From assembly GCF_036245645.1 (NCBI RefSeq), contig NZ_BTPE01000012.1, forward strand, positions 1 through 64,000: DNA of 64,000 bases. The letters run 5' to 3'. Source of the stretch: Algoriphagus taiwanensis (GTDB lineage Bacteria; Bacteroidota; Bacteroidia; Cytophagales; Cyclobacteriaceae). Both the position numbers and the translations under genes were made by a program. How positions within the stretch are numbered: position 1 is the first letter of the stretch; the number at the start of each line of letters is the position of its first letter. This document shows positions 24,894-33,140 of the stretch, in pieces. Below the pieces are notes generated by a model that ran no database searches, was not told where the DNA came from, and saw nothing but the letters and a program-made list of their open reading frames with translations.

Positions 24894-26568
24894 ATCCGTG
24901 AAGTCTGTTGTGATAGAAATATAGCAAGCTCATGTCTTGGGTGACGATGTCTCCATCCTTATTGGTCAATAGGGGTCTTTTGGCATGATACATTCCCACA
25001 TTGTCCAAACCATGGGTAATAATCTCATCCATTGGTCTGTACATATGGGGAGCAACCCCGATTTTCCCCTTTTCCTTCAATTCCATGATATTACCCAAAA
25101 CCAGCTGACAGGATTTTTTGAATTCGGCATATGGAATCACGATATCTTCCTCAGGCAATCGAATCAGATCAAACAGGTCCAATTTGCTGTTTTGAGCTTT
25201 GATCATTTCAAAGGCTACAAAAGCCACCAAATGGGAGCTAAAAACCCGATTGATTTTGTGAAATTCCTCCACAATGCGTTTGCCAAGCATGTGGGTATAT
25301 TCCTCTTCCCGCTGATGATCTACAGTTACCTTTCCATCAGAAATGAAATAGTCTTGGGTGTTGATGATACGACCTCTTTTGTCCAAGCTGTTTCCTTCCT
25401 CATCCACATAATTGCCCAGAACATCCATGGCTTTCCCAATAGAAACTGAGATGTCGGAACCTTTGGTGAAAAACTTCACCAGAAACTTGGATATTTTGTA
25501 GGAGGTAGAAAACTCATCGTTTTCCTTGTAATAGCGCTCCTGTCCGGTGATACTCAAGTAATCACTGATCAAACTTGGCGCCTCCAGCACAAAATGGTAA
25601 TTGATCGTCACCGGGACAATGAAGATCTTTCCTGAGACATCGGTATGGCCATTTTGATAATTGGTCCGCTGAGCTTCCAAAGCTGTGCTGAGTAGACCCA
25701 GCTTGAGTTTGGACTCGATCATTCCACTTCTTGAGCGCGTGCCTCCTGGGAAAAAAAGACTATGACACCCAAATTGAATGGCTTCTTTGGAATAGGTCTT
25801 CAGCGTCTCCAGATAAAGCAGATTTTTCTTCCTCCGGTCCACCTTGTAGGCCCCAAGGGCATTCATGAAATAGGCAAAAATGGAAATATTAAACAGATTG
25901 AGCCCGGCCCCATAAATGAAGGGGGGCATACCCAGAACTGAAATAATCCATCCGATCAGAATAGAGTCCAAATTGGAAAAGTGGGTAGGCACCATCACGA
26001 TGGTTCCTTTGGTGGCCAAATCCCGAATTTGGTCTGTCTGTCCGGTAATCTGAATTTTATCCTGCAGAGTGTATTGGTTGCTGAAAATGGACCGAAATCC
26101 CTTCACCCGTGCTGCATTGAGCAGTCTGGAGAAGCCAAAAGTGACTACACTCCGAGTAAATTTGTAATGGGAAGCTTTAAAATTGGAGGCTATTTCATTG
26201 GAATATCTTGAGGTAATCTTATGAAGTACCCCTTTGTAAGCATCCAGTTTGGCAATTTTCGATTTCTTCGATTCGGAGTTGATTTGAAGTAGCGAGTGCT
26301 TTACTTCATTCCAAAAGGAATACTCATCATCCGGATCCACTACCCATGGATTTTGCTTGATACGGAGTTTTTCCCGGTAAAGTGTCGTCTCCAATTCTTC
26401 CTTTAAAATCTCCGGATTTTTCCCCGTTAATTCCAATACTCTTGACTCTGCTCGCTCGGCTACTCGCTGAACAAATTCCTTCCGCTCTCGGGCAAGCTTG
26501 ACCACAGGCCATTCCGCCTGCTTGGGCAGAATAGGATCGTAGCGATGTTTGATATAGTTCTCCTCCAA
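24871..26568 (-). CDS. glycerol-3-phosphate acyltransferase, PlsB-like
   Basis: Acyltransferase of 565 residues with a PlsC-type catalytic domain around residues 180-350: VMVPTHFSNLDSILIGW (H-x4-D, block I), YKVDRRKKNLLYLETLKTYS (block II) and SLFFPGGTRSRSG (block III, with Gly where FPEGTRS is usual), then IFIVPVTINYHF (block IV). Large N- and C-terminal extensions, as in PlsB, suggest the first acylation of glycerol 3-phosphate rather than the second. The 23-base overlap with gpsA supports this. A lysophosphatidate acyltransferase is the main alternative. Confidence 0.82.
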   Translation of the reverse strand: MEENYIKHRYDPILPKQAEWPVVKLARERKEFVQRVAERAESRVLELTGKNPEILKEELETTLYREKLRIKQNPWVVDPDDEYSFWNEVKHSLLQINSESKKSKIAKLDAYKGVLHKITSRYSNEIASNFKASHYKFTRSVVTFGFSRLLNAARVKGFRSIFSNQYTLQDKIQITGQTDQIRDLATKGTIVMVPTHFSNLDSILIGWIISVLGMPPFIYGAGLNLFNISIFAYFMNALGAYKVDRRKKNLLYLETLKTYSKEAIQFGCHSLFFPGGTRSRSGMIESKLKLGLLSTALEAQRTNYQNGHTDVSGKIFIVPVTINYHFVLEAPSLISDYLSITGQERYYKENDEFSTSYKISKFLVKFFTKGSDISVSIGKAMDVLGNYVDEEGNSLDKRGRIINTQDYFISDGKVTVDHQREEEYTHMLGKRIVEEFHKINRVFSSHLVAFVAFEMIKAQNSKLDLFDLIRLPEEDIVIPYAEFKKSCQLVLGNIMELKEKGKIGVAPHMYRPMDEIITHGLDNVGMYHAKRPLLTNKDGDIVTQDMSLLYFYHNRLHGYALEKLF

Positions 26569-26649
26569 GGGAAATGCTGGTTTAAAAGGAAAGCGCTCAA
26601 AGATAAAGAAAAGGCTTTACCCAAACGAACCGTTGGGGTAAAGCTGATA

Positions 26650-27129
26650 TCAGCTTTTGGAGCGGACAAAAATACAGACAACTGCAGAGGTCAAAATCCC
26701 CATAAATGCTGCGAAAATAGAGGACTGGAAGATGTAGTTTTTTAAAGAGAAATAAGCCTTGGCCCCCTCCTCATCCATATGTCCCTGCTGGACGGACAGG
26801 TCAATGATGTTTGGGAAATATTCCGGAGAGATATAAGTATGAGTAATGTATTGACTGAGTGGGGTAAGAACCACCACCACGACAGTCACAACGATCCCTG
26901 AAATCAACCCCTGGACATAAGTCATTTTCCCCTGGTAGTCATTTTTCTTTTTGTCTATGAGTGCCAAAACATAAATCAGAATGGCTATAGGAGCATATAA
27001 CAAGGTGTACGTAGCATGCTTTTCCAAATGGACATCGTGCCAGCCCAGGCTTTTTTCCAAAATCATCCAGATCAAACCGGATAAAATGAACAATAAGCCC
27101 CATTTGATTTCAATTCGAATCTTATTCAT
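26650..27129 (-). CDS. DUF4199 family integral membrane protein
   Basis: A 159-residue protein with four hydrophobic segments: WGLLFILSGLIWMIL, TLLYAPIAILIYVLALI, LISGIVVTVVVVVLTPL and SSIFAAFMGILTSAVVCIFV. The order and the charged loop KKKNDYQGKMTYVQG match DUF4199, a Bacteroidota membrane family of unknown function. It lies between plsB and the divergent polyprenyl synthase. There is no enzyme motif. Confidence 0.75.
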   Translation of the reverse strand: MNKIRIEIKWGLLFILSGLIWMILEKSLGWHDVHLEKHATYTLLYAPIAILIYVLALIDKKKNDYQGKMTYVQGLISGIVVTVVVVVLTPLSQYITHTYISPEYFPNIIDLSVQQGHMDEEGAKAYFSLKNYIFQSSIFAAFMGILTSAVVCIFVRSKS

Positions 27130-27280
27130 AGTGCAGGTGGGTTTGGGTGGATAAAACTCTTCACTTACAAATTACAAAAAATGCCTGAACGATTTGCTCT
27201 TCTGTTTGTTTGAATTGGAGATACCAATTAAACCCTTGTAGGAGCCGGAATCCGTGTTATTTTTACGGCACCTTTCCCCA

Positions 27281-28255
27281 ATGAAACCAGACCTCAAACA
27301 AATCCAAGTCCCCATCGAAACCGAAATGGCTCAGTTCGAGCACAAGTTTCGGGACTTTATGAAAAGCAAGGTCAAGCTGCTTGATCATATCACAAACTAC
27401 ATCGTGAAGAGAAAAGGCAAGCAGATGAGACCCATGTTTGTTTTTCTGACGGCGGGGGTGTGTGGGGAGATCAACGAATCCACCCATCGGGGTGCCGCAC
27501 TCATCGAATTGCTTCATACAGCAACTTTGGTTCATGATGACGTGGTGGATGATGCCAACTACCGAAGGGGATTTTTCTCGGTCAATGCACTTTGGAAAAA
27601 CAAGATCGCTGTTTTGGTGGGGGATTATCTGCTCTCCAGAGGCTTGCTTCTGAGTGTGGATAATGGGGATTTTCACCTCCTAAGAATTGTCTCCAATGCA
27701 GTCAAAGAAATGTCCGAAGGAGAGCTTTTACAAAGCTATAAAGCCCGAAAGCTCGATGTGGATGAGGAAGTGTACTATGAAATTATCCGCCAAAAAACCG
27801 CCAGTCTGATTGCCTCTTGTTGCTCAGTAGGAGCCTCCAGCGTGGGAAGTGAGCAAAATTTCATCGAAAAAATGCGTCTGTTTGGGGAAAAAGTTGGGAT
27901 GGCATTTCAAATCAAAGATGATCTTTTTGACTACGGCGAAGATGAAATCGGCAAACCTGTGGGCATAGATATGAAGGAGAAAAAGATGACGCTGCCGTTG
28001 ATCTATGCCTTGAGAAATACCGATTGGCTGACCAAAAAGAAGATCATTTATCTCATACGAAATCGATCAGAAGACAAAAAAGCAGTCAATGAAGTCATTG
28101 ATTTTGTCAAGAAGAGTGGAGGATTGGACTATGCAAAAGGCAGAATGAATGCATTTTATCAGGAAGCCTTGGAGATTTTGAGTGAATTTCCCGATTCGAC
28201 CTATAAAACCTCACTTCGAGACTTGGTGAGTTATACGATTGAGAGGAAAAAATAA
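27281..28255 (+). CDS. long-chain polyprenyl diphosphate synthase
   Basis: Trans-prenyltransferase of 324 residues (start at ATG 27281; a GTG nine codons upstream is less likely). It condenses isopentenyl diphosphate onto allylic diphosphates to make the isoprenoid tail, here most likely that of menaquinone. The two Asp-rich motifs are LVHDDVVDDANYRRG (first, DDxxD) and AFQIKDDLFDYGED (second, DDxxD). KRKGKQMRPMFVF supplies the IPP-binding Lys/Arg residues. Small residues before the first motif suggest a long product. It is a single gene with no obvious terminator. Confidence 0.92.
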   Translation: MKPDLKQIQVPIETEMAQFEHKFRDFMKSKVKLLDHITNYIVKRKGKQMRPMFVFLTAGVCGEINESTHRGAALIELLHTATLVHDDVVDDANYRRGFFSVNALWKNKIAVLVGDYLLSRGLLLSVDNGDFHLLRIVSNAVKEMSEGELLQSYKARKLDVDEEVYYEIIRQKTASLIASCCSVGASSVGSEQNFIEKMRLFGEKVGMAFQIKDDLFDYGEDEIGKPVGIDMKEKKMTLPLIYALRNTDWLTKKKIIYLIRNRSEDKKAVNEVIDFVKKSGGLDYAKGRMNAFYQEALEILSEFPDSTYKTSLRDLVSYTIERKK

Positions 28256-28301
28256 TTCAGGTCATTTTTAAATCTCCTTCATAAATTTTTTCTCCTTTAA
28301 A

Positions 28302-28328
28302 AAAGTATATACTTTTATCATATACTTT
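28302..28328 (+). promoter_or_regulatory. inverted repeat upstream of the MazE-like antitoxin gene
   Basis: The arms AAAGTATAT (28302-28310) and ATATACTTT (28320-28328) are exact complements around a nine-base spacer and end 6 bases before the antitoxin ATG. TATACTTT also recurs directly inside the region. The position fits an autoregulatory operator for the ribbon-helix-helix antitoxin. Confidence 0.6.
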
Positions 28329-28334
28329 ATCGAT

Positions 28335-28568
28335 ATGAAGACCCTTTCCCTAAAACTTGATGATGCGGTTTTTGATGAAACCGAAAAAGTTCTTGAGCAA
28401 ATGAAAATCTCAAGAAATAGGTATATCAATGAAGCGCTAGATTTTTTTAATAAAGTGCAGAAAAGGAAACTTCTAGCAGAAACATTGGCTGCTGAATCCA
28501 AGCTTGTGGGTGTGGATTCTATGGAGGTTTTGAAGGAATTTGACCAACTTGAGGAAAATGAATGGTAA
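28335..28568 (+). CDS. ribbon-helix-helix antitoxin (MazE-like role)
   Basis: A 77-residue protein whose first 45 residues fit a CopG-type ribbon-helix-helix: strand MKTLSLKLDD, then EVLEQMKISRNRYINEALDFF with the helix-turn-helix N-R-Y-I-N-E-A pattern. The C-terminal half (VDSMEVLKEFDQLEENEW) is acidic and probably disordered, the part that usually wraps the toxin. It overlaps the MazF-like gene by 11 bases, and a strong inverted repeat lies before it. Confidence 0.85.
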   Translation: MKTLSLKLDDAVFDETEKVLEQMKISRNRYINEALDFFNKVQKRKLLAETLAAESKLVGVDSMEVLKEFDQLEENEW

Positions 28569-28905
28569 AAAATTTGAGGTCTGGTTGGCTGATTTAGACC
28601 CAAGATTTGGAACTGAACCTGGCAAAACACGACCAGTTTTGGTTGTTCAATCTGACCTCCTTAACTCAATTCATCCCAGTACCTTGGTTTGTCCAATTAC
28701 TACCAATGTCCAGTTGGAAAGCAAAATCCTGAGAGTTCATCTGTCTGCAGGTGAGTCGAATCTCAAACAAAATTGTGACATTATGATTGACCAAGTCCGA
28801 GCGATTGATAATCGGAGGTTAATCAAGAAGATCGGAACCCTTCCCAAAGAATTACAGAAAAAAGTCAATGAGAATCTTAAGATCGTATTAGACTTGGAAG
28901 ATTAA
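28558..28905 (+). CDS. MazF/PemK-family endoribonuclease toxin
   Basis: A 115-residue toxin of the PemK/MazF fold (start MNGKKFEVWLADLDP, inside the antitoxin's 3' end). Conserved features are the early DLDPRFGTEPGKTRPVLVVQ (the E-x-x-K-x-RP motif with the catalytic Arg), LVCPITTNVQ, and the C-terminal IMIDQVRAIDNRRL, which carries further catalytic residues. Such enzymes cut mRNA at short single-stranded motifs. The cut site cannot be read from sequence. The frame is intact and all key residues are present, so the toxin is probably active. Confidence 0.9.
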   Translation: MNGKKFEVWLADLDPRFGTEPGKTRPVLVVQSDLLNSIHPSTLVCPITTNVQLESKILRVHLSAGESNLKQNCDIMIDQVRAIDNRRLIKKIGTLPKELQKKVNENLKIVLDLED

Positions 28906-28930
28906 GTCAAGTGTTTTGATACCTAAAAGT

Positions 28931-29001
28931 AAAACCGGATTTGCGATGTGCCCCCAAAAAGTCAGACACTTATTGGGGGCGAGTTCATTGATCCGGCTTT
29001 T
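28931..29001. terminator. nested inverted repeat, bidirectional terminator or remnant end of an insertion element
   Basis: The outer arms CCGGAT (28935-28940) / ATCCGG (28991-28996) surround the inner arms GCCCCCAA (28950-28957) / TTGGGGGC (28973-28980). An A run on the left and a T run on the right would allow termination in both directions between the convergent toxin and GH43 genes. The inner part (CCCCCAAAAAGTCAGACAC) also resembles the terminal repeats of IS3-family elements. Confidence 0.5.
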
Positions 29002-29004
29002 GCA

Positions 29005-30087
29005 TTATTTCATGGGATTGATGGTCTGGATTTTTCCATCTGGAAGATGAGTCAACTCTGCCATTTTGATATTTCTAAGCGGGGTATCTCCAGATAGCTC
29101 CGTATCATGATAAAAGAGGTACCATTTCCCCTCAAACTCCACGATGGAATGATGATTCGTCCAGCCTTCCACCGGCTCAAGTACATTGCCTTGATAGGTG
29201 AAGGGGCCATAGGGATTGTCACCTATCGCATAAGCGATAAAATGCGTGTCTCCTGTGGAATAGGACAAATAGTACTTTCCATTGTACTTGTGCATCCAGG
29301 CAGCTTCGAAAAACCGTCGATTAGTATCTCCAGCTTTGATCGGCTCACCGCTTTCATCCAAAATCAGGACTTCCTTTGGCCTCTCAGCCAACTCAGTCAT
29401 GGAGTCTGAAAGCTTGGCGATGTAAGGCATCAAAGCCTTTTGGTCAGGTGCTGGAATTCCGTCTGTTGGGCCTTTTCGTCCTTCGACCAGTTTTTGATCT
29501 TCATACCACTGAAGCTGTCCGCCCCAGATTCCTCCCCAAAGAAGGTAATACTCGGCCCCATCCTGAAAAGCGGAGGGGTCCATGCTGAAAGTTCCCGCGA
29601 TGGGTTCCGGTTCGGCAGTGAATGGTCCTTCGGGGCGATCTGAGACCGCCACCCCGATTTTGAAGATATCCTGCTTGTCCTTGGCAGGGAAATAGAGGTA
29701 ATATTTTCCGTCTTTTTCAGCAGCATCCGGAGCCCAGAGCTGACGACCAGCCCAAGGCACATCTTCCAATTTCAGCGCAACTCCATGATCGGTAACCGTT
29801 CCTCCTGGACTTTCCATAGAAAAAACATGGTAATCCTTCATGTCAAAATGGGAACCCATATCGTCTTGGGCCACATCGGATTCGATGTCATGCGAAGGAT
29901 AAATGAAGATTTTGCCCTCAAAAACATGAGCAGATGGATCGGCAGTATAGATATGCTTTACCAATGGAGCATGAGCAAATTTGGTAGCGGTGGTGTCGGC
30001 TTTGGGGACCTCTGTGGTCTCCTTTGGCTGGGTACAGGCGATTCCTGCAAAGATCAGCAAACTGAGGTAAGGGATTGATTGACGCAT
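29005..30087 (-). CDS. lipoprotein, glycoside hydrolase family 43
   Basis: Five-bladed propeller hydrolase of 360 residues (start MRQSIPYLSL; frames further upstream lack any signal and run into the antitoxin operon). A lipoprotein signal ends at IFAGIACTQP. Family 43 acids are visible: the general base Asp in VKHIYTADPSAHVFEG, the pKa-modulating Asp in SMDPSAFQDGAEYYLLWGG and the catalytic acid Glu in RRFFEAAWMHKYNGKYYLSYS. It probably releases arabinose or xylose from hemicellulose at the cell surface. No SusC/SusD pair is adjacent. Confidence 0.85.
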   Translation of the reverse strand: MRQSIPYLSLLIFAGIACTQPKETTEVPKADTTATKFAHAPLVKHIYTADPSAHVFEGKIFIYPSHDIESDVAQDDMGSHFDMKDYHVFSMESPGGTVTDHGVALKLEDVPWAGRQLWAPDAAEKDGKYYLYFPAKDKQDIFKIGVAVSDRPEGPFTAEPEPIAGTFSMDPSAFQDGAEYYLLWGGIWGGQLQWYEDQKLVEGRKGPTDGIPAPDQKALMPYIAKLSDSMTELAERPKEVLILDESGEPIKAGDTNRRFFEAAWMHKYNGKYYLSYSTGDTHFIAYAIGDNPYGPFTYQGNVLEPVEGWTNHHSIVEFEGKWYLFYHDTELSGDTPLRNIKMAELTHLPDGKIQTINPMK

Positions 30088-30176
30088 GGTTAGATTAGGT
30101 TTGAAATAGAGGTTGAAAATAGTGAAGGAAGAAGCTTTTTCTAAATTTTCTTCACCAAGAGAATCAAAAACAGAGA

Positions 30177-30209
30177 TTACACGTATATTGGAGATAAATA
30201 TACGTGTAA
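30177..30209 (+). promoter_or_regulatory. perfect inverted repeat ending on the antitoxin start codon
   Basis: TTACACGTATAT (30177-30188) and ATATACGTGTAA (30198-30209) are perfect 12-base complements around a nine-base spacer. The last A is the A of the ATG. The same TTACACGT core recurs at 43946-43983 before a homologous antitoxin gene. Its position suggests an operator, or an mRNA hairpin that hides the start. Confidence 0.7.
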
Positions 30210-30460
30210 TGAAGACCAAACTAACTTTGACGATCGAAAAATCAGTGATCGAAAAGGCAAAGGAATTTGCTGGAAATTCTGGAAAAAGCCTTTCAGAAAT
30301 GGTCGAGCGATTTTTGGAGAAAGAAATTTCTGAGGCAGAATTGCAGCAAGCAAATATTCCAGAAGAGTTTAAAGGGCTTTTTGGTTCGGTCAACTTACCT
30401 GCGGAACTAAATGAAAAAGAGGCAATTCGTGAAATTTTAAGCCAAAAACACGCTGAATGA
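30209..30460 (+). CDS. antitoxin of a PIN-domain module, DUF6364-like (module 1)
   Basis: An 83-residue protein beginning MKTKLTLTIEKSVIEKAKEF, then SGKSLSEMVERFLEKEI: one strand and two helices of ribbon-helix-helix type, followed by an acidic/Pro-containing tail (NIPEEFKGLFGSVNLPAELN). It is homologous to the proteins at 43982 and 44795. Its stop overlaps the PIN toxin start by 4 bases. The start is placed at the ATG in the inverted repeat; an upstream in-frame ATG would add 32 residues not shared by its homologues. Confidence 0.82.
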   Translation: MKTKLTLTIEKSVIEKAKEFAGNSGKSLSEMVERFLEKEISEAELQQANIPEEFKGLFGSVNLPAELNEKEAIREILSQKHAE

Positions 30461-30861
30461 AAAAATATTTTTTAGACACCAATATCCTATTGGACTTTTT
30501 GGGCAATCGGCATCCATTTGGAAAATATGCTTTGGAAATCCTCAACAAATCCCGTCTCAAAAAATGGGAACTTTGGACATCGGAAAATTCGATTTTGACC
30601 AGTTATTACATCATTTCAAAGGAAATCGGAGACGTTGAAAGTAGAAACAAAATCAGCCGATTGATCAATTTTTTGGAAATACAACCGACTCAAAAAGTGC
30701 ATATTCAACAAGCCTTAGGATCAGATTTTAAAGACTTGGAAGATGGAGTTCAGCATTTTTGTGCTTCTAGTATCCCCGGACTTGAAGGAATCATCACACG
30801 AAACAAAAAAGACTTCAAGCCTAGCCAAATCCCTGTTATTGAGCCTTGGGAGTTGGTTTGA
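30457..30861 (+). CDS. PIN-domain ribonuclease toxin (module 1)
   Basis: A 134-residue PIN-domain protein. The first acid is in YFLDTNILLDFLGNRHPF (Asp7) and a later acid cluster is in GSDFKDLEDGVQHFCA. The C-terminal signature GIITRNKKDFKPSQIPVIEP is shared with the toxins at 44238 and 45090. PIN proteins cleave RNA with bound Mg2+. The frame is intact. Together with the antitoxin it forms a two-gene module, and a short hairpin (30871-30892) follows it before the convergent thrC. Confidence 0.85.
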   Translation: MKKYFLDTNILLDFLGNRHPFGKYALEILNKSRLKKWELWTSENSILTSYYIISKEIGDVESRNKISRLINFLEIQPTQKVHIQQALGSDFKDLEDGVQHFCASSIPGLEGIITRNKKDFKPSQIPVIEPWELV

Positions 30862-30870
30862 ATGAATTTT

Positions 30871-30892
30871 GATAGTATCATTTGATGCTATC
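30871..30892. terminator. small hairpin between PIN toxin and thrC
   Basis: GATAGTATCA (30871-30880) pairs with TGATGCTATC (30883-30892), with one G-T pair and a very short loop. There is no strong T run, so terminator function is only possible. Confidence 0.35.
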
Positions 30893-30903
30893 ACACCTAG
30901 ATT

Positions 30904-32202
30904 TCAATCCAACCTTTCCAAATACCCCTTAAACTCGGCAAAGCTTTTCCCGATCGGGATCACCTTTTTTTCACCTTCCAGAAAAGCGGCCAAACGATCA
31001 GGCAAAATCAATTTTTCACCCAATGCTTCCTCCACTACGTCCCGGAATTTGCCAGGGTGGGCAGTTTCTAAAAAGACCCCGATACAGCCCGAATGCTCGG
31101 CCATAAAATCTTTCAAGCCCAAGTATCCCACTGCCCCATGCGGATCGAGGGTGTAGCCTTTGGGTTGGACGGACTGAATTGCCTCGACGGTTTGTTCGTC
31201 CGAGTAGAAATAACCTTTCACCTTCTCACGGAACAGCTCCTCATCTCCTCCATAAAGCGCTTGAAGCCTCGGGAAATTACTAGGATTCCCTACATCCATG
31301 GAGTTAGACACAGTCGGAATCGAGGGCTTTGCTTGGAAGGGGGAGCCATGTAAATATTCCGGAACTACCTTGTTTACATTTGTAGCTGCCACAAAGCGAT
31401 CGATTGGCAAACCCATTTGTTGGGCTAAAATTCCAGCTCCGATATTTCCAAAATTCCCACTGGGAACTGCGAAAACGACCTTTTTGCCATTCTTTGGCAA
31501 TCGGGAATAGGCATAGAAATAATACAGACACTGAGGAATCCAGCGGGCAATGTTAATCGAATTGGCAGAGGTCAACAGAAGTTTTTGATTCAATTCCGGA
31601 TCCAAAAAAGCCCGTTTCACTAGCGTTTGACAGTCATCAAAAACCCCATCTACTTCCAATGCCGTGATATTTTGACCGAGTGTGGTAAACTGCTTTTCCT
31701 GAAGCGGACTGACTTTTCCCTTCGGAAAAAGGATAATTACCTCCACTCCTTCCACTCCCAAAAAACCATTGGCTACCGCACTCCCTGTATCCCCAGAAGT
31801 AGCCACAAGCACTCGGACTTTTTGGCTTTTTTCGCCCACCAACATACTCATCAGTTTGGAGCAAAATCTCGCTCCAAAGTCCTTGAAAGCCAAGGTTGGC
31901 CCATGAAACAGCTCCAAACTATACACATCTTCCTCCACTTTCACGATTGGCGCATCGAAAGTCAGCGTATGATCCACGAGTTCATGAATCTGCTTTTCAC
32001 TCAAATCTTCCGAAAACAAAGCTCCGATCACGGCATATCCGATTTCACGAAAACTCATTTCAGGTAGCCTTTCGATCAGTTCCTTTGGCAAAACCGGAAT
32101 TCGCTCTGGCATGTACAGGCCATTGTCTGGAGCTAGCCCCTTGATGACAGCCTCGGAAAGGGATACTTTTTGATTGGGATTGTTGGTGCTGTAGTACTGC
32201 AT
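30904..32202 (-). CDS. thrC: threonine synthase
   Basis: PLP enzyme of 432 residues converting O-phospho-L-homoserine to threonine. The N-terminal MQYYSTNNPNQKVSLSEAVIKGL is the usual thrC opening. The PLP lysine is in GPTLAFKDFGARFCSKLM (near residue 108), the substrate loop is ATSGDTGSAVANGF, and FAVPSGNFGNIGAGILAQQMGLP follows. It is the last gene of the thrA-thrB-thrC operon on the minus strand, 8 bases after thrB, and completes the path from aspartyl phosphate to threonine. Confidence 0.96.
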   Translation of the reverse strand: MQYYSTNNPNQKVSLSEAVIKGLAPDNGLYMPERIPVLPKELIERLPEMSFREIGYAVIGALFSEDLSEKQIHELVDHTLTFDAPIVKVEEDVYSLELFHGPTLAFKDFGARFCSKLMSMLVGEKSQKVRVLVATSGDTGSAVANGFLGVEGVEVIILFPKGKVSPLQEKQFTTLGQNITALEVDGVFDDCQTLVKRAFLDPELNQKLLLTSANSINIARWIPQCLYYFYAYSRLPKNGKKVVFAVPSGNFGNIGAGILAQQMGLPIDRFVAATNVNKVVPEYLHGSPFQAKPSIPTVSNSMDVGNPSNFPRLQALYGGDEELFREKVKGYFYSDEQTVEAIQSVQPKGYTLDPHGAVGYLGLKDFMAEHSGCIGVFLETAHPGKFRDVVEEALGEKLILPDRLAAFLEGEKKVIPIGKSFAEFKGYLERLD

Positions 32203-32210
32203 GGCTTGGG

Positions 32211-33140
32211 TTATTCTAGAACAAATGCTCCTTGGGTATTGATGGCAGAGTGATAGGCATCCACACCGAGTCCGATGGAATCGTACACTTGCTGAGCCGC
32301 ATCGATGATGGATTGGACGTTGCCTTCTCCCTTGGAAAGGGCAAAAAGCGTGGGACCTGAACCCGAAATCCCCATTCCGAGCGCTCCGGCAGTTTTTACA
32401 GCTTCTTTTACTTCATAGAAACCGGGAATCAAGGTAGCTCGATAAGGCTCAGCAATCACATCTCGTAAGGACCTTCCAATCAATTCAAAATCTCCTTGAA
32501 ACAAGCCCGCGATCAATCCGGCTACATTTCCTGACTGAATCGTGGAATGTTTTAAAGACACATGGTCTCTCAAAACCGACCTGGAATCAGAGGTTTTCAG
32601 CTCAAAATGGGGATGGAGCAAGGTACAATGTAATCCTTCAGGCACAGGAAGCTTGATTACATCGAGGGGATGATAATCCCGAATCAGCACAAAACCTCCA
32701 AGCAAACTAGGAGCGACATTGTCTGCGTGTCCTGCCCCACAAGCGACTTTTTCCGCTGCCATAGCAAAAGGCAGCAACTGCTTTTTCTCAAAAGGCTCAC
32801 CCAAAAGGCGATTAGCGGCTACCAAAGCAGCTACTGCACTGGCAGCGCTAGAACCCATGCCGGACCCGAGAGGAAGACCTTTTTCAAGGTAAATTTCCAT
32901 TCCGACCTCTTTTCCGAGTTCGTCCAGCATGGCCTGAATGGCCACCGCGCAAGTGTTCTTCTCCGCTTCGAGAGGCAATCGGCCTCCATCTCCGGCGATC
33001 GAAACCACCTGAAGCCCGGGTTCTTTTCTCTCCCTCACTTCCACCACATCACCCATCGCATCGATGGCAAATCCGAGAATATCGAATCCGCAAGACACGT
33101 TGGCAACGGTGGCCGGGGCAAAAGCTCTGACCGCCTTCAT
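32211..33140 (-). CDS. thrB: homoserine kinase
   Basis: GHMP-family kinase of 309 residues that phosphorylates homoserine. The start MKAVRAFAPATVANVSCGFD has the family N-terminal motif. The ATP loop is KGLPLGSGMGSSAASAVAAL, and the C-terminal GALGMGISGSGPTLFALSKG is GHMP motif 3. Its start overlaps the thrA stop by one base (TAATG), so translation is coupled and the two proteins are made in step. Confidence 0.96.
   Translation of the reverse strand: MKAVRAFAPATVANVSCGFDILGFAIDAMGDVVEVRERKEPGLQVVSIAGDGGRLPLEAEKNTCAVAIQAMLDELGKEVGMEIYLEKGLPLGSGMGSSAASAVAALVAANRLLGEPFEKKQLLPFAMAAEKVACGAGHADNVAPSLLGGFVLIRDYHPLDVIKLPVPEGLHCTLLHPHFELKTSDSRSVLRDHVSLKHSTIQSGNVAGLIAGLFQGDFELIGRSLRDVIAEPYRATLIPGFYEVKEAVKTAGALGMGISGSGPTLFALSKGEGNVQSIIDAAQQVYDSIGLGVDAYHSAINTQGAFVLE

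Noticed and set aside
30088..30393. Longer start for the GH43 lipoprotein, adding 102 residues.
   Set aside because: The extension runs antisense through the neighbouring antitoxin operator and start and would bury the lipoprotein signal at residue 103.
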